DNA from: Pseudomonas fluorescens
Lineage (GTDB): Bacteria; Pseudomonadota; Gammaproteobacteria; Pseudomonadales; Pseudomonadaceae
DNA: 64,000 nucleotides
Reading direction: 5' to 3'
Assembly: GCF_902497785.1 (NCBI RefSeq)
Contig: NZ_CABVHK010000004.1
Location: 306,898 to 370,897, forward strand
Shown: positions 35,224-43,147 of the stretch, piece after piece
How the letters are laid out: each line of letters opens with the position of its first letter
How positions within the stretch are numbered: the first letter of the stretch is position 1
Made by a program: the position numbers and the translations under genes
Notes under the pieces: generated by a model
What the model was told of the DNA's origin: nothing
Databases searched by the model: none
What the model saw: only the letters and a program-made list of their open reading frames with translations

Positions 35224-36425
35224 GGGTTGACTCCTTTTTTTGCGTCGGACAAGCCCAGCACGCGCTTGGCAATGACGTTCAACTGGACTTCCGAGGACCC
35301 TCCGGAAATGGTCAGCGCATAGCTGTTGAGCCAGGAACGGGACACCGTCATCTGCTGTTCGCTGAATACTTCGCTGTCCCAGCCGAGAGCATGCCCGGCC
35401 ATGGCATCGATCAGCACTTCGAACTTGTCGCGCTCCTGTTCGGTATGCACATACTTCATGATCGCCATCAGGCCACTGATGTCATCGCCGGCCCGTGCCT
35501 CTTCTCCCATGCGCTGCACGGTCAGGTTGTAGGCATGCTCGTTCATTGCGCAGGTCGCGGCCCGCGCGTGCAATGCGTGTTCGCTCCTGCTCTGTGGCGC
35601 CGGTACGTACTCGCGCATCAGCCCTGGCAGATCGACGTGCGATGGCAGGCTGAACTCGCCAAATTTCGACATCGCCTTGCGTTCGTGCTGCAACAGGTAC
35701 TTGGCCAGGTTCCAGCCACCGTTCAACGGCCCGATCAACTGGCTCTTGGGCACTTTCACGGCGTCGAAGAACACCTGGCAGAACGCCGATTTGCCGCTGA
35801 TCAGATCGATCGGCTGCGGCTTTACCCCAGGGCTGCGCATGTCCAGCACGATCAGACTGATGCCTTCGTGTTTCGGCACACTGAAGTCAGTCCGTACCAA
35901 GGCATACATCCAGTCGGATTTGTCGCCGTAGGAGGTCCAGATCTTGCTGCCGTCCACCACGAAATGATCGCCGGCATCGCGGGCAGCCATTTTCAGGCTG
36001 GCCAGGTCGGAGCCAGCGTTTGGCTCGGAGAACCCCTGGCACCAGCGCACTTCACCGCGTGCGATAGGTGGCAGCAGATCACGTTTCTGCTGCTCGCTGC
36101 CGTAGGCCAGCAAGACCGGCCCGAGCATCCAGACACCGAGGCTGATCTGCGGCGGGCGGCACTTGATGCGGCGCATTTCGCTTTCCAGTACGGCCACCTG
36201 TTGCTCATTCAGTCCGGCGCCGCCGTACTCCTCGGGCCACTCGGGGCAGAACCAGCGCTTGTCGCGCATGCGTTCAAACCACAGGCGTGCGTCCTCACAG
36301 GGAAACTGCGGGTTCTGGCTGCCCCACACCACATCGCCTTCAGCCATGCCAGTGCGCATCGACGGCGGGCAATTAGCTTCCAGCCAGGCACGGGTGTCCT
36401 GGCGGAATTGCTCGATAGTGCTCAT
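35220..36425 (-). CDS. Acyl-CoA dehydrogenase subunit (heteromeric pair A partner)
   Basis: 401 residues. WPEEYGGAGLNEQQ near 72, CQGFSEPNAGSDLASLK near 138 and the C-terminal ISGGSSEVQLNVIAKRVLGL give a normal dehydrogenase with the FAD/substrate C-terminal motif that the adjoining subunit lacks. It is longer than usual at the N-terminus. ATG at 36425 has only a weak site before it (a longer N-terminal reading is not supported). Together with the 34081 product it should form one heteromeric dehydrogenase. Confidence 0.83.
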   Translation of the reverse strand: MSTIEQFRQDTRAWLEANCPPSMRTGMAEGDVVWGSQNPQFPCEDARLWFERMRDKRWFCPEWPEEYGGAGLNEQQVAVLESEMRRIKCRPPQISLGVWMLGPVLLAYGSEQQKRDLLPPIARGEVRWCQGFSEPNAGSDLASLKMAARDAGDHFVVDGSKIWTSYGDKSDWMYALVRTDFSVPKHEGISLIVLDMRSPGVKPQPIDLISGKSAFCQVFFDAVKVPKSQLIGPLNGGWNLAKYLLQHERKAMSKFGEFSLPSHVDLPGLMREYVPAPQSRSEHALHARAATCAMNEHAYNLTVQRMGEEARAGDDISGLMAIMKYVHTEQERDKFEVLIDAMAGHALGWDSEVFSEQQMTVSRSWLNSYALTISGGSSEVQLNVIAKRVLGLSDAKKGVNP

Positions 36426-36489
36426 GAATGTCCCCTTCGACTCGCCCCGGAGCCGGGGCGAGTGCGTTGTTGTTTTTGATGGACGAACT

Positions 36490-37659
36490 TCAGCGCTGGG
36501 TGCGCGGCATGCCAAGGCCGAACTGGGCGATCAGCTCGCGCTGGATTTCATTGGTGCCGCCTCCAAAGGTCAGGGTCGTGGCCGAGCGCGTTTCGTACTC
36601 CAGGTCACCCTGCAACAGCGTCGCCGCCGAACCACTGCGCATCGCGCCATTGGCACCGACGATCGCCGACAGCTTGCGCAGGATCTCGATAGCCGACTCG
36701 GAGCCATAGACCTTGGTGGTCGAGCTCAGCGCGACACTCATGCGGTCGAGCTCGAGGTCGGCGGCGATGCGCATGTTGATCAGGCGCATTGTTTCCAGGC
36801 GTGCATAACACTCGGCCAGAGCGCTGCGCACCCAGGCCTTGTCCATCGCTCGACGGCCCTGTTCATCCCTGGCCCGCGCCCACAGGTAGACTCGGCGAAA
36901 CAGCGCTACGACCTTGTCCGACCAGGTGCCCAGGCCGAGGCGCTCGTGGTTCAATTGCGAGGTGATCAGCTTCCAGCCACCGTGCAACTCACCCACCAGC
37001 ATTTTATTGGGCACGCGCACGTTGTCGTAGTAAGTCGCCGCAGTCGGAGTGCCGACAGTACGAATCAGCGTGTGGGAGAAGCCAGGCGTCGTGGTGTCGA
37101 CGATCATCACTGAAATGCCCTTGTGCCGCGCCTGGCTCGGGTCGGTACGGGCGGCCAGCCAGATGAAGTCAGCAGATTCGGCACCCGAGGTCCACAGCTT
37201 GTTGCCGTTGACCAAAAAGCCATCGGCGTCCTGGCGAGCGCTGGTTTTCAACACCGCCAGATCGCTGCCCGCCCCCGGTTCGGAGTAGCCGATGGCAAAC
37301 ATGATCTCGCCCGCGGCGATGCCCGGCAGGAAGCGTTCCTTCTGGAACTCGCTGCCGTGCGTCATCAAGGCCGGGCCGACGGTGCTGATGGTCACAAACG
37401 GCAGCGGCGCCCCGGCAATGTTGGCCTCTTCAAAGAAGATCAACTGTTCGGTAGCGGCATAACCCTGACCGCCATGGGCCTTGGGCCAGCCGACCGCGAG
37501 CCAGCCATCACGACCCATCTGGCGGATGGTCTGGCGAAACAGCTCGCCGCCCTCCTTGCCGCGCAACTCGTCGCGCTTGTCCGGGGTCATCAAAGCCTGG
37601 AAGTAATCCCGCACCTTGAGGCGCAAGGCATGTTGTTCGGGAGTGAGGTCAACGAACAT
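36490..37659 (-). CDS. Acyl-CoA dehydrogenase subunit, ChsE1/FadE28-like role
   Basis: 389 residues. VGWPKAHGGQGYAATEQ near 58, FAIGYSEPGAGSDLA near 123 and a C-terminus in TFGGGTNEIQRELIAQFGLG are typical. It is the third of the run after Ltp2-like aldolase, 10 bp downstream. The complementary subunit, with HGGIG but no GGG-TNEIQ, is encoded at 39257-40390; the two flank the hydratase and aldolase genes, as FadE28 and FadE29 do in the mycobacterial igr operon. Expected reaction: dehydrogenation of the 3-carbon (C22) side chain CoA ester. Confidence 0.83.
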   Translation of the reverse strand: MFVDLTPEQHALRLKVRDYFQALMTPDKRDELRGKEGGELFRQTIRQMGRDGWLAVGWPKAHGGQGYAATEQLIFFEEANIAGAPLPFVTISTVGPALMTHGSEFQKERFLPGIAAGEIMFAIGYSEPGAGSDLAVLKTSARQDADGFLVNGNKLWTSGAESADFIWLAARTDPSQARHKGISVMIVDTTTPGFSHTLIRTVGTPTAATYYDNVRVPNKMLVGELHGGWKLITSQLNHERLGLGTWSDKVVALFRRVYLWARARDEQGRRAMDKAWVRSALAECYARLETMRLINMRIAADLELDRMSVALSSTTKVYGSESAIEILRKLSAIVGANGAMRSGSAATLLQGDLEYETRSATTLTFGGGTNEIQRELIAQFGLGMPRTQR

Positions 37660-37669
37660 GGTCTGCTCC

Positions 37670-38848
37670 TTAGGCTGCGCCGAGTATCAGGCCGCTGGTG
37701 GGTACGCCGGTACCGGCGGTAACCAGTACATTCTCTACATCCGCCACCTGGTTGACCGCGGTACCGCGCACCTGGCGCACCGCTTCGGCGATGCCGTTCA
37801 TGCCGTGGATATAGGCTTCGCCCAGTTGCCCGCCATGGGTGTTGATCGGCAGTTTGCCGCCGCGGGCGTGGTGGCCGGCGCGGATGAATTCCTTGGCTTC
37901 GCCGCGTTTGACGAAGCCGAATTCTTCCAGCTGCGGCAGCACAAACGGAGTGAAGTGGTCATAGATCACAGCGGTCTGGAAGGACTCGGGGCCGAGTCCG
38001 GACTGACGATAGAGCTCGCGAGCAACCACGCCCATTTCCGGTAGCCCGGTGATGTCCTCGCGGTAAAACGAAGTCATGCTTTGCTGGCCATGACTGATGC
38101 CCTGGGAGCCCGCCTTGATGGTCACCGGTTTTTGCCGCAAGTCACGCGCACGCTCGGCCGAGGTGATGACCAGCGCCACAGCGCCATCGGACTCCTGGCA
38201 GCAATCGAGCAGGTGCAACGGCTCGCAGATCCAGCGCGAGGCCTGGTGCTCTTCAAGGGTAATGGGCTTGCCGTGGAAAAACGCCTGGGGGTTGGTCGCG
38301 GCAAAATCCCGCGCGGCCACGGCAATCCGGCCGAAGTCTTCACTGGTCGCGCCATAGGTGTGCATGTAGCGCTGGGCGAACATCCCGACCCAGGCGGCCG
38401 GCGTATGAAAACCGTGGGGCATGTACCAGCCGTAGTTGACGTTATCGAAGGTCGGCGTCGAGGCGAAGCCATAGGCTCCGGTGCCGAAGCGATACCACGA
38501 GCGCTCGTTCATCGCGCGATAGACCACGACCACCTTCGCCACGCCGGTCGCCACTGCCATGGCCGCGTGCATCACCGGCCCGCATGCAGCGCCACCGCCA
38601 TGGGGCACTTGCGAGAAAAACTTCACGTCCTTGCAACCGAGCAGGCGGGCAATTTCGTATTCCGGCACCTTGTCCACCGAGTAGGAACTGAAACCCTCGA
38701 CCTCACTCGGATCGATGCCGGCATCCTTGAGCGCGCTCAGGGTGGCCTCCAGGGCCAGGCGCAATTCGGTGCGTCCGGAGTTTTTGGAAAATTCGGTCGC
38801 GCCCAGACCAACGATCGCGGCACGCCCGGAAATCGATGAATCAGTCAT
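37670..38848 (-). CDS. ltp2: Ltp2-type aldolase (SCP2 thiolase fold)
   Basis: 392 residues. GGGAACGPV holds Cys89; DHFTPFVLPQLEEFGFVKRGEA and NTHGGQLGEAYIHGMNGI in the C-terminal half are the segments typical of Ltp2, which cleaves 17-hydroxy-side-chain CoA to a 17-ketosteroid and propionyl-CoA. It needs the DUF35 domain of ChsH2, here probably encoded at 40399-41367. It differs clearly from the other aldolase at 22065 (LGEAYIHG instead of LSFGQSASAG), so the two are likely to serve different side-chain lengths. Confidence 0.84.
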   Translation of the reverse strand: MTDSSISGRAAIVGLGATEFSKNSGRTELRLALEATLSALKDAGIDPSEVEGFSSYSVDKVPEYEIARLLGCKDVKFFSQVPHGGGAACGPVMHAAMAVATGVAKVVVVYRAMNERSWYRFGTGAYGFASTPTFDNVNYGWYMPHGFHTPAAWVGMFAQRYMHTYGATSEDFGRIAVAARDFAATNPQAFFHGKPITLEEHQASRWICEPLHLLDCCQESDGAVALVITSAERARDLRQKPVTIKAGSQGISHGQQSMTSFYREDITGLPEMGVVARELYRQSGLGPESFQTAVIYDHFTPFVLPQLEEFGFVKRGEAKEFIRAGHHARGGKLPINTHGGQLGEAYIHGMNGIAEAVRQVRGTAVNQVADVENVLVTAGTGVPTSGLILGAA

Positions 38849-38865
38849 CTGTGTCTCTCCGGCTG

Positions 38866-39285
38866 TCAGGGCAGGACCAGCGCGACCGTACCGGTCACGT
38901 GGTTGCCCATGGAATTTTTACCGCTCAAGGTGATTTCCACCGAGCGGGTGTCCGCATCAACACCGGTGACGCTGCCATTGAAGGTCATGCAATCGCCGGG
39001 ATAATTCGGCGCACCGAGCTTGATTTTCAGCGCGGTGAACTGCGCCAGCGGTCCGGCCCATTGCTCGATGAAGCGCTGCACCAGCCCGTTGGTGGTGAGG
39101 ATGTTCATGAACACATGGGGCGAGCCCAGGGCACGTGCAGCCTCGGCGTCGTGGTGCCCGGGAAAGTAATCACGGGTGGCAATCGCGCCACCGTTGATCA
39201 GGGTCACCGTGATCGGCACCGCCAGCTCCGGCAGCGCTTCGCCGGGGCGCACGTCGTCAAAGCGCTTGGTGTTCTTCGAGGTCAT
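38866..39285 (-). CDS. MaoC-like hydratase subunit, ChsH1 type
   Basis: 139-residue hot-dog protein. Asp39-Tyr-Phe-Pro-Gly-His44 keeps the hydratase Asp-x4-His motif, followed by SPHVFMNILTTNGLVQRF. The start at 39285 lies 29 bp inside the upstream dehydrogenase gene and follows GGGATGGAAAT. ChsH1 supplies the catalytic residues to a ChsH1-ChsH2 heterotetramer that hydrates the steroid enoyl-CoA; the partner gene at 40399 has a degenerate motif, so the pairing is well supported by the residues. It sits between the two halves of the dehydrogenase and directly before the aldolase. Confidence 0.85.
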   Translation of the reverse strand: MTSKNTKRFDDVRPGEALPELAVPITVTLINGGAIATRDYFPGHHDAEAARALGSPHVFMNILTTNGLVQRFIEQWAGPLAQFTALKIKLGAPNYPGDCMTFNGSVTGVDADTRSVEITLSGKNSMGNHVTGTVALVLP

Positions 39286-40390
39286 ATTTCCATCCCAGCT
39301 TGTCGTTATCGTTGAGCCAGTCGCCCAGCCGTTCGAGGTTTGCCGCCGCACCACCCAGGGCCAGGCCAAGGCCACGGCTCCAGTAGAGAAAACGGTGGAT
39401 CGGGTACGTCAGGTCGACGCCGATGCCGCCATGCACGTGTTGCGCGACGTGGCCGATGCGGTGCCCTGCTTCACAGGCCAGCCAGGCCGTGGCTAAGGCT
39501 TCGCAAGGCGCGAGCAAACCGGCATCGATGCGGTAGACCAGTTGCCACAGCGCCGTGCGCAAGGCTTCAACGGCGATATGGTTGTCGGCCATGCTCATCT
39601 GCACAGCCTGAAAACTGCCGATGCTGCGCTCGAACTGCTGGCGCTCGCTGACATAGAGCACCGTGCGGCGGATCTGCTCTTCGCTGACCCCCAATTGCAG
39701 GGCGGCGAGTGCCGCCACACTGCGCAGCTCCAGCCAGGCAACCGCCTCAGTCGGCAACAGTGCCGCAGCGTCCACGGTCAAGCCGTCGATGTGCAGATCG
39801 GTGACTGCTTCGCCGTGGGTCAGCACCGCCGATATCCGTTTCACCGCAGGCGCCGACAGGTCCAGCAGCAACAGACGCGGTACGTCCTCGGCCTGCACCA
39901 GCACCAGTGCGGCCCGGGACTGATCCCCCAACGACAACGCCGCAACCCGACCGCTGATCGTCCAGCCTTCGACGTTCGGGTGCGCTAGCAACTCAATGCC
40001 CAAGGCACTGTTCAAGCCATCAAGAGACAGGCTGAGCAGCGCCTCGCCCGCGGCCGCTTTGCCGACCCAACCTGAACTGTCGCTGGCATCGAAGCGGGCC
40101 AGCGTCGCAGCGGCCAGTTGATGGCGCCACAACGGCACTTGAGCCAAAGCTTTGCCTTGGGCCTGCAGCACCAGCATCAGTTCGGTCATGCCGAGTCCGC
40201 TGCCACCGTGTTCTTCGGGGATGGCCAAGCCATGCAGCCCGGTCTCGATGCATAGCGCCCAGAGTGGCGCCATCATCGGTTCGCCGCTGGTGTCCCACTG
40301 GCGCATGTAGTCGTCATGGCAATGGTCGACAAACAGTCCGTCGGCCATTTGCGCAATGGCGCGCTGGTCTTCGCTGAATTCGAAATCCAT
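39257..40390 (-). CDS. Acyl-CoA dehydrogenase subunit, ChsE2/FadE29-like role
   Basis: 377 residues. IPEEHGGSGLGMTELMLVLQ near 57 and HVHGGIGVDLTYPIHRFLYWSRGL near 318 show the fold; the middle domain is diverged and the usual C-terminal GG-x-x-E-x-Q motif is absent. It is therefore a half-site subunit that should pair with the 36490 product. The stop lies inside the downstream hydratase gene (29-bp overlap) and the start is 8 bp after the ChsH2-like stop, so the genes are tightly coupled. Confidence 0.82.
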   Translation of the reverse strand: MDFEFSEDQRAIAQMADGLFVDHCHDDYMRQWDTSGEPMMAPLWALCIETGLHGLAIPEEHGGSGLGMTELMLVLQAQGKALAQVPLWRHQLAAATLARFDASDSSGWVGKAAAGEALLSLSLDGLNSALGIELLAHPNVEGWTISGRVAALSLGDQSRAALVLVQAEDVPRLLLLDLSAPAVKRISAVLTHGEAVTDLHIDGLTVDAAALLPTEAVAWLELRSVAALAALQLGVSEEQIRRTVLYVSERQQFERSIGSFQAVQMSMADNHIAVEALRTALWQLVYRIDAGLLAPCEALATAWLACEAGHRIGHVAQHVHGGIGVDLTYPIHRFLYWSRGLGLALGGAAANLERLGDWLNDNDKLGWKYDLEEHQAL

Positions 40391-40398
40391 AGTGGCTC

Positions 40399-41367
40399 CT
40401 ATGCCTCTACCGGCCGGAACATCGGCAAGGTCAACTGATCATCGAAGGTCTGGAACTCGACTTGTAATGCCTGGCCGATCTCGATCCGGGCAGGCTCGAT
40501 ATCCACCAGGCCGGCGATCAGGCGCACGCCCTCAGCCAACTCGATCAGACCGATGGGGTTCGGGTAATCGAAAGGCGGCACTTCGGGGTAATGCATCACC
40601 ACGAACGAATACAACGAGGCGCGACCGCTGGCCTGCACGGTGTCCCAATCGAAGCTGTGGCAGTCGATGCACACCGGCGCCGGTGGATGCCGCAAGGTCT
40701 GGCAGGCGGTGCAGCGCTGGATCAGCAATTGCCCCTTGGCGCAGCCCTCCCAGAAGAACCGCGTGTCATCACTGATACCCGGCAGCGGACGCTTGGCTTT
40801 GACCGCTGCGGTTTCCACCTTGGCGGGCGCCTGGGCATTGGCCGCACGGAACTTGAACACCCGAAACAGCAACTCGCCCACGGGTTCGTCGCCAGTGGCT
40901 TTTTCGACGAAATGGCTCATTACCAGCGTGACGAAGAAACCGGTGCCAAGAGCGGTGGTTTTCTCATCGCTGACCGCATCCAGACGCGTCGTGTAGTAAA
41001 GCTTTTCCCCTACGCGCAGCGGCCGGGTGAACGTCAGCTCGGAGTTGACGGCCACCGTGGACAGGTATCCGTGCGCCTCCATGATTTTGAGTACTTCATA
41101 GGGGTTTTCGTCAGTGGAACCAGGCGGATAGTTATTGGCGTGCAATCCCTCCATGGTCCATACCTGCAGCATTGCCGGCGGGGCGATCAGCCCTTCATGC
41201 GCGGTGCCCAGAGCAAAATCGCGATCGGTGTAGACCGGGTTGTCCACGCCCATGACTTCGCACCATTGGCGAATCATCGGCGCGTTGACCTCGTCCCAGG
41301 CGTACACGCGGCCGTATTGGCGCCCCACCAGGGCGCGCGCATCGGAAAGCATTTGTGGATCAGCCAA
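40399..41367 (-). CDS. ChsH2-like MaoC/DUF35 protein
   Basis: 322 residues from a TTG at 41367, which has AAGGAGACGACT ideally placed; the first ATG (41352) lies 5 codons later without such a site. The N-terminal half (to about 175) is a FAS1-type dehydratase/MaoC domain whose Asp42-x4-His motif reads Asp42-Asn-Pro-Val-Tyr-Thr47, so the catalytic His is lost. The C-terminal half is a DUF35 zinc ribbon (Cys219, Cys222, Cys233, Cys236) with an OB fold. This matches mycobacterial ChsH2: a non-catalytic hydratase half joined to the domain that docks Ltp2. Confidence 0.84.
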   Translation of the reverse strand: MADPQMLSDARALVGRQYGRVYAWDEVNAPMIRQWCEVMGVDNPVYTDRDFALGTAHEGLIAPPAMLQVWTMEGLHANNYPPGSTDENPYEVLKIMEAHGYLSTVAVNSELTFTRPLRVGEKLYYTTRLDAVSDEKTTALGTGFFVTLVMSHFVEKATGDEPVGELLFRVFKFRAANAQAPAKVETAAVKAKRPLPGISDDTRFFWEGCAKGQLLIQRCTACQTLRHPPAPVCIDCHSFDWDTVQASGRASLYSFVVMHYPEVPPFDYPNPIGLIELAEGVRLIAGLVDIEPARIEIGQALQVEFQTFDDQLTLPMFRPVEA

Positions 41368-41423
41368 AGTCGTCTCCTTCACATTGAAGGCGGCCACCGA
41401 ACCCGGTCGCCGCAATAGGTCGA

Positions 41424-42209
41424 TCAGGTGGGCAAAACTTGCGCGGCACCGAGAAATGCCGGGCGTTCACCACCGCCATGCAACAGCAGGTTGCAACCAC
41501 TGGCGTAACTGGCCAGCGGTGATGCGATGTACAGGCAGGCGTTGGCGATGTCCTCGGCCACTGCCATGCGCGCCGCCGGAATACCGGCCGCGACGGCAGC
41601 TATCCCGGCCTCGGAGCCGTAGTGCAGATGTGCCTGCTCGGTCAGCACCAATCCCGGGCTGACCGTGACCACCCGCACCTTCGGGCCCCACTCCACAGCC
41701 AGCGATTGCACCAATGCCAGCACCCCGGCCTTGGCCGCGCCATACGCGGCGGTGCCTGGCGACGAACGTAGCGCACTGATGCTGCCGATAAAGACGATGC
41801 AGCCGCCCTGCCCCTGGGCCTGCATCAGCCGGTTGGCGTGCTGGGCGACGTTGAGCGGCGCGATCAGGTTCAGGCCGATGATGCTTTCATGGAACCGTGG
41901 CGAGGCCGTGGCCGCGTCGGCGGCAGGGCTGCCGCCGGCGTTGTTGATCACCACGTCGAGGCGGCCGAAGTCGCGCTCGATGGCGGCGAACAGGCGTTGC
42001 AGGGAATCATGGTCACGCACATCGGCAGGGATGAAGGTTGCGCGCTTGCCACCGAGTGTCGGCACCTGTTCCGGTTCGCGCCGGGCGCAGACAATCACCC
42101 GCGCATTCGCCGCCAGGAACCCCAGTGCAATACCCGCGCCGATGCCTTTGGTGCCACCGGTGATCAGCACCACCTTGCCGCTGTAATCAAGACCCGAATG
42201 CAGCTCCAT
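41424..42209 (-). CDS. SDR-family oxidoreductase, first gene of the igr-like operon
   Basis: 261 residues. TGGTKGIG near 18, INNAGG near 91, IGSIS near 142 and YGAAKAGV near 155 give the catalytic set. Two ATGs are adjacent; the second (42209) has the better spacing to AAAAGGAG. It heads the leftward run of ChsH2-, ChsE-, ChsH1-, Ltp2-like genes, and might be a 17beta- or 12-hydroxysteroid dehydrogenase, or act on a side-chain hydroxyl. A near-palindromic operator is 56 bp upstream. Confidence 0.83.
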   Translation of the reverse strand: MELHSGLDYSGKVVLITGGTKGIGAGIALGFLAANARVIVCARREPEQVPTLGGKRATFIPADVRDHDSLQRLFAAIERDFGRLDVVINNAGGSPAADAATASPRFHESIIGLNLIAPLNVAQHANRLMQAQGQGGCIVFIGSISALRSSPGTAAYGAAKAGVLALVQSLAVEWGPKVRVVTVSPGLVLTEQAHLHYGSEAGIAAVAAGIPAARMAVAEDIANACLYIASPLASYASGCNLLLHGGGERPAFLGAAQVLPT

Positions 42210-42264
42210 CATGTGCTCCTTTTCTACTGACAAGGATCACTCTAGGGACGAACTGCGGGCCAAA

Positions 42265-42284
42265 CTACGTCTGAACGGACGATG
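42265..42284. promoter_or_regulatory. Bidirectional operator between SDR and crotonase genes
   Basis: On the minus strand, 42267-42284 reads CATCGTCCGTTCAGACGT, a strong motif copy 78 bp from the crotonase start. On the plus strand, 42265-42282 reads CTACGTCTGAACGGACGA, also a good match, 56 bp from the SDR start. The site is thus nearly palindromic around the shared GTC-N6-GAC core and could serve both divergent genes. Confidence 0.7.
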
Positions 42285-42361
42285 AAAATTCATCCTCGTG
42301 AGCAGGACACTGCCGTTGTTCTTTTGTAGGAGCCCACCTTGTCGTGTCTTCGAGGATGCCC

Positions 42362-43147
42362 ATGTCCGACTCATCCGCTGCACCGGTTCTGCTCGAACGT
42401 CCACTGCCTGGGGTGGCGCTGCTGCGACTCAATCGCCCGCAGGCGACCAACGCCTTGAGCCTGGAGTTGCAGGCGCTGCTGTCGCGTTATTTCAGTGAAC
42501 TGGCGATTGATCCCGAGGTGCGTTGCATCGTGCTGACCGGTGGCGACAAGGTGTTCGCTGCCGGTGGCGACATCAACAGCATGGCCGGGGTCGGCGCCAT
42601 CGATATATACAAGCGACACACCGAACGTGTCTGGGGGCCGATCCAGCACTGTCCGAAACCGCTGATCGCGGCAGTCTGCGGGTACGCCTACGGTGGCGGA
42701 TGCGAATTGGCCATGCACGCCGACCTAATCGTCGCCGGGCGCAGTGCGCGCTTCTGCCAGCCGGAAATCCGCATCGGCATCATGCCCGGCATCGGCGGGA
42801 CCCAACGGCTGGTACGCGCGGTGGGTAAGGTCAAGGCCATGCGCATGGCGCTGACCGGACAGCCCATCAGTGCCGAGGAAGCCTGGGTGGCGGGGTTGGT
42901 CAGTGATCTGGTGGACGATGACCAGGTGCAGGCCCATGCGCTGGAACTGGCGCGGGTCATCGCCGCAATGCCGGCGCTGGCTGCAGAGCAGATCAAGGAA
43001 GTGATTCTGGCCGGGATGGATGCGCCGCTCGAAGCTGGCCTGGCGCTGGAACGCAAGGCCAATGCGCTATTGTTCGCCTCGCGGGATCAGAAAGAAGGGA
43101 TGCAGGCGTTTATCGACAAACGCCCGGCACAATTCGAAGGGCATTGA
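42362..43147 (+). CDS. Enoyl-CoA hydratase (crotonase)
   Basis: 261 residues. FAAGGDINSM near 63, YGGGCELAMHAD near 107 and CQPEIRIGIMPGIGGTQRL near 130 give both catalytic Glu residues of a true hydratase, so it should add water to a 2-enoyl-CoA. The ATG at 42362 follows GAGGATGCCC. It is a single rightward gene that meets the kst4D-like gene end to end. It could act on the C/D-ring CoA intermediates (EchA20-like position) or on short acyl chains. Confidence 0.84.
   Translation: MSDSSAAPVLLERPLPGVALLRLNRPQATNALSLELQALLSRYFSELAIDPEVRCIVLTGGDKVFAAGGDINSMAGVGAIDIYKRHTERVWGPIQHCPKPLIAAVCGYAYGGGCELAMHADLIVAGRSARFCQPEIRIGIMPGIGGTQRLVRAVGKVKAMRMALTGQPISAEEAWVAGLVSDLVDDDQVQAHALELARVIAAMPALAAEQIKEVILAGMDAPLEAGLALERKANALLFASRDQKEGMQAFIDKRPAQFEGH

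Noticed and set aside
42234..42251. Possible separate operator copy for the SDR at 42209 (contains GGGACGA)
   Set aside because: It lacks the GTC half and lies only 25 bp from the start codon; the near-palindromic site at 42265 explains this promoter better.
42326..42345. TTTTGTAGGAGCCCACCTTG as a REP element
   Set aside because: It begins like a REP but has no inverted half and lies in the 5' region of the crotonase gene; probably chance.
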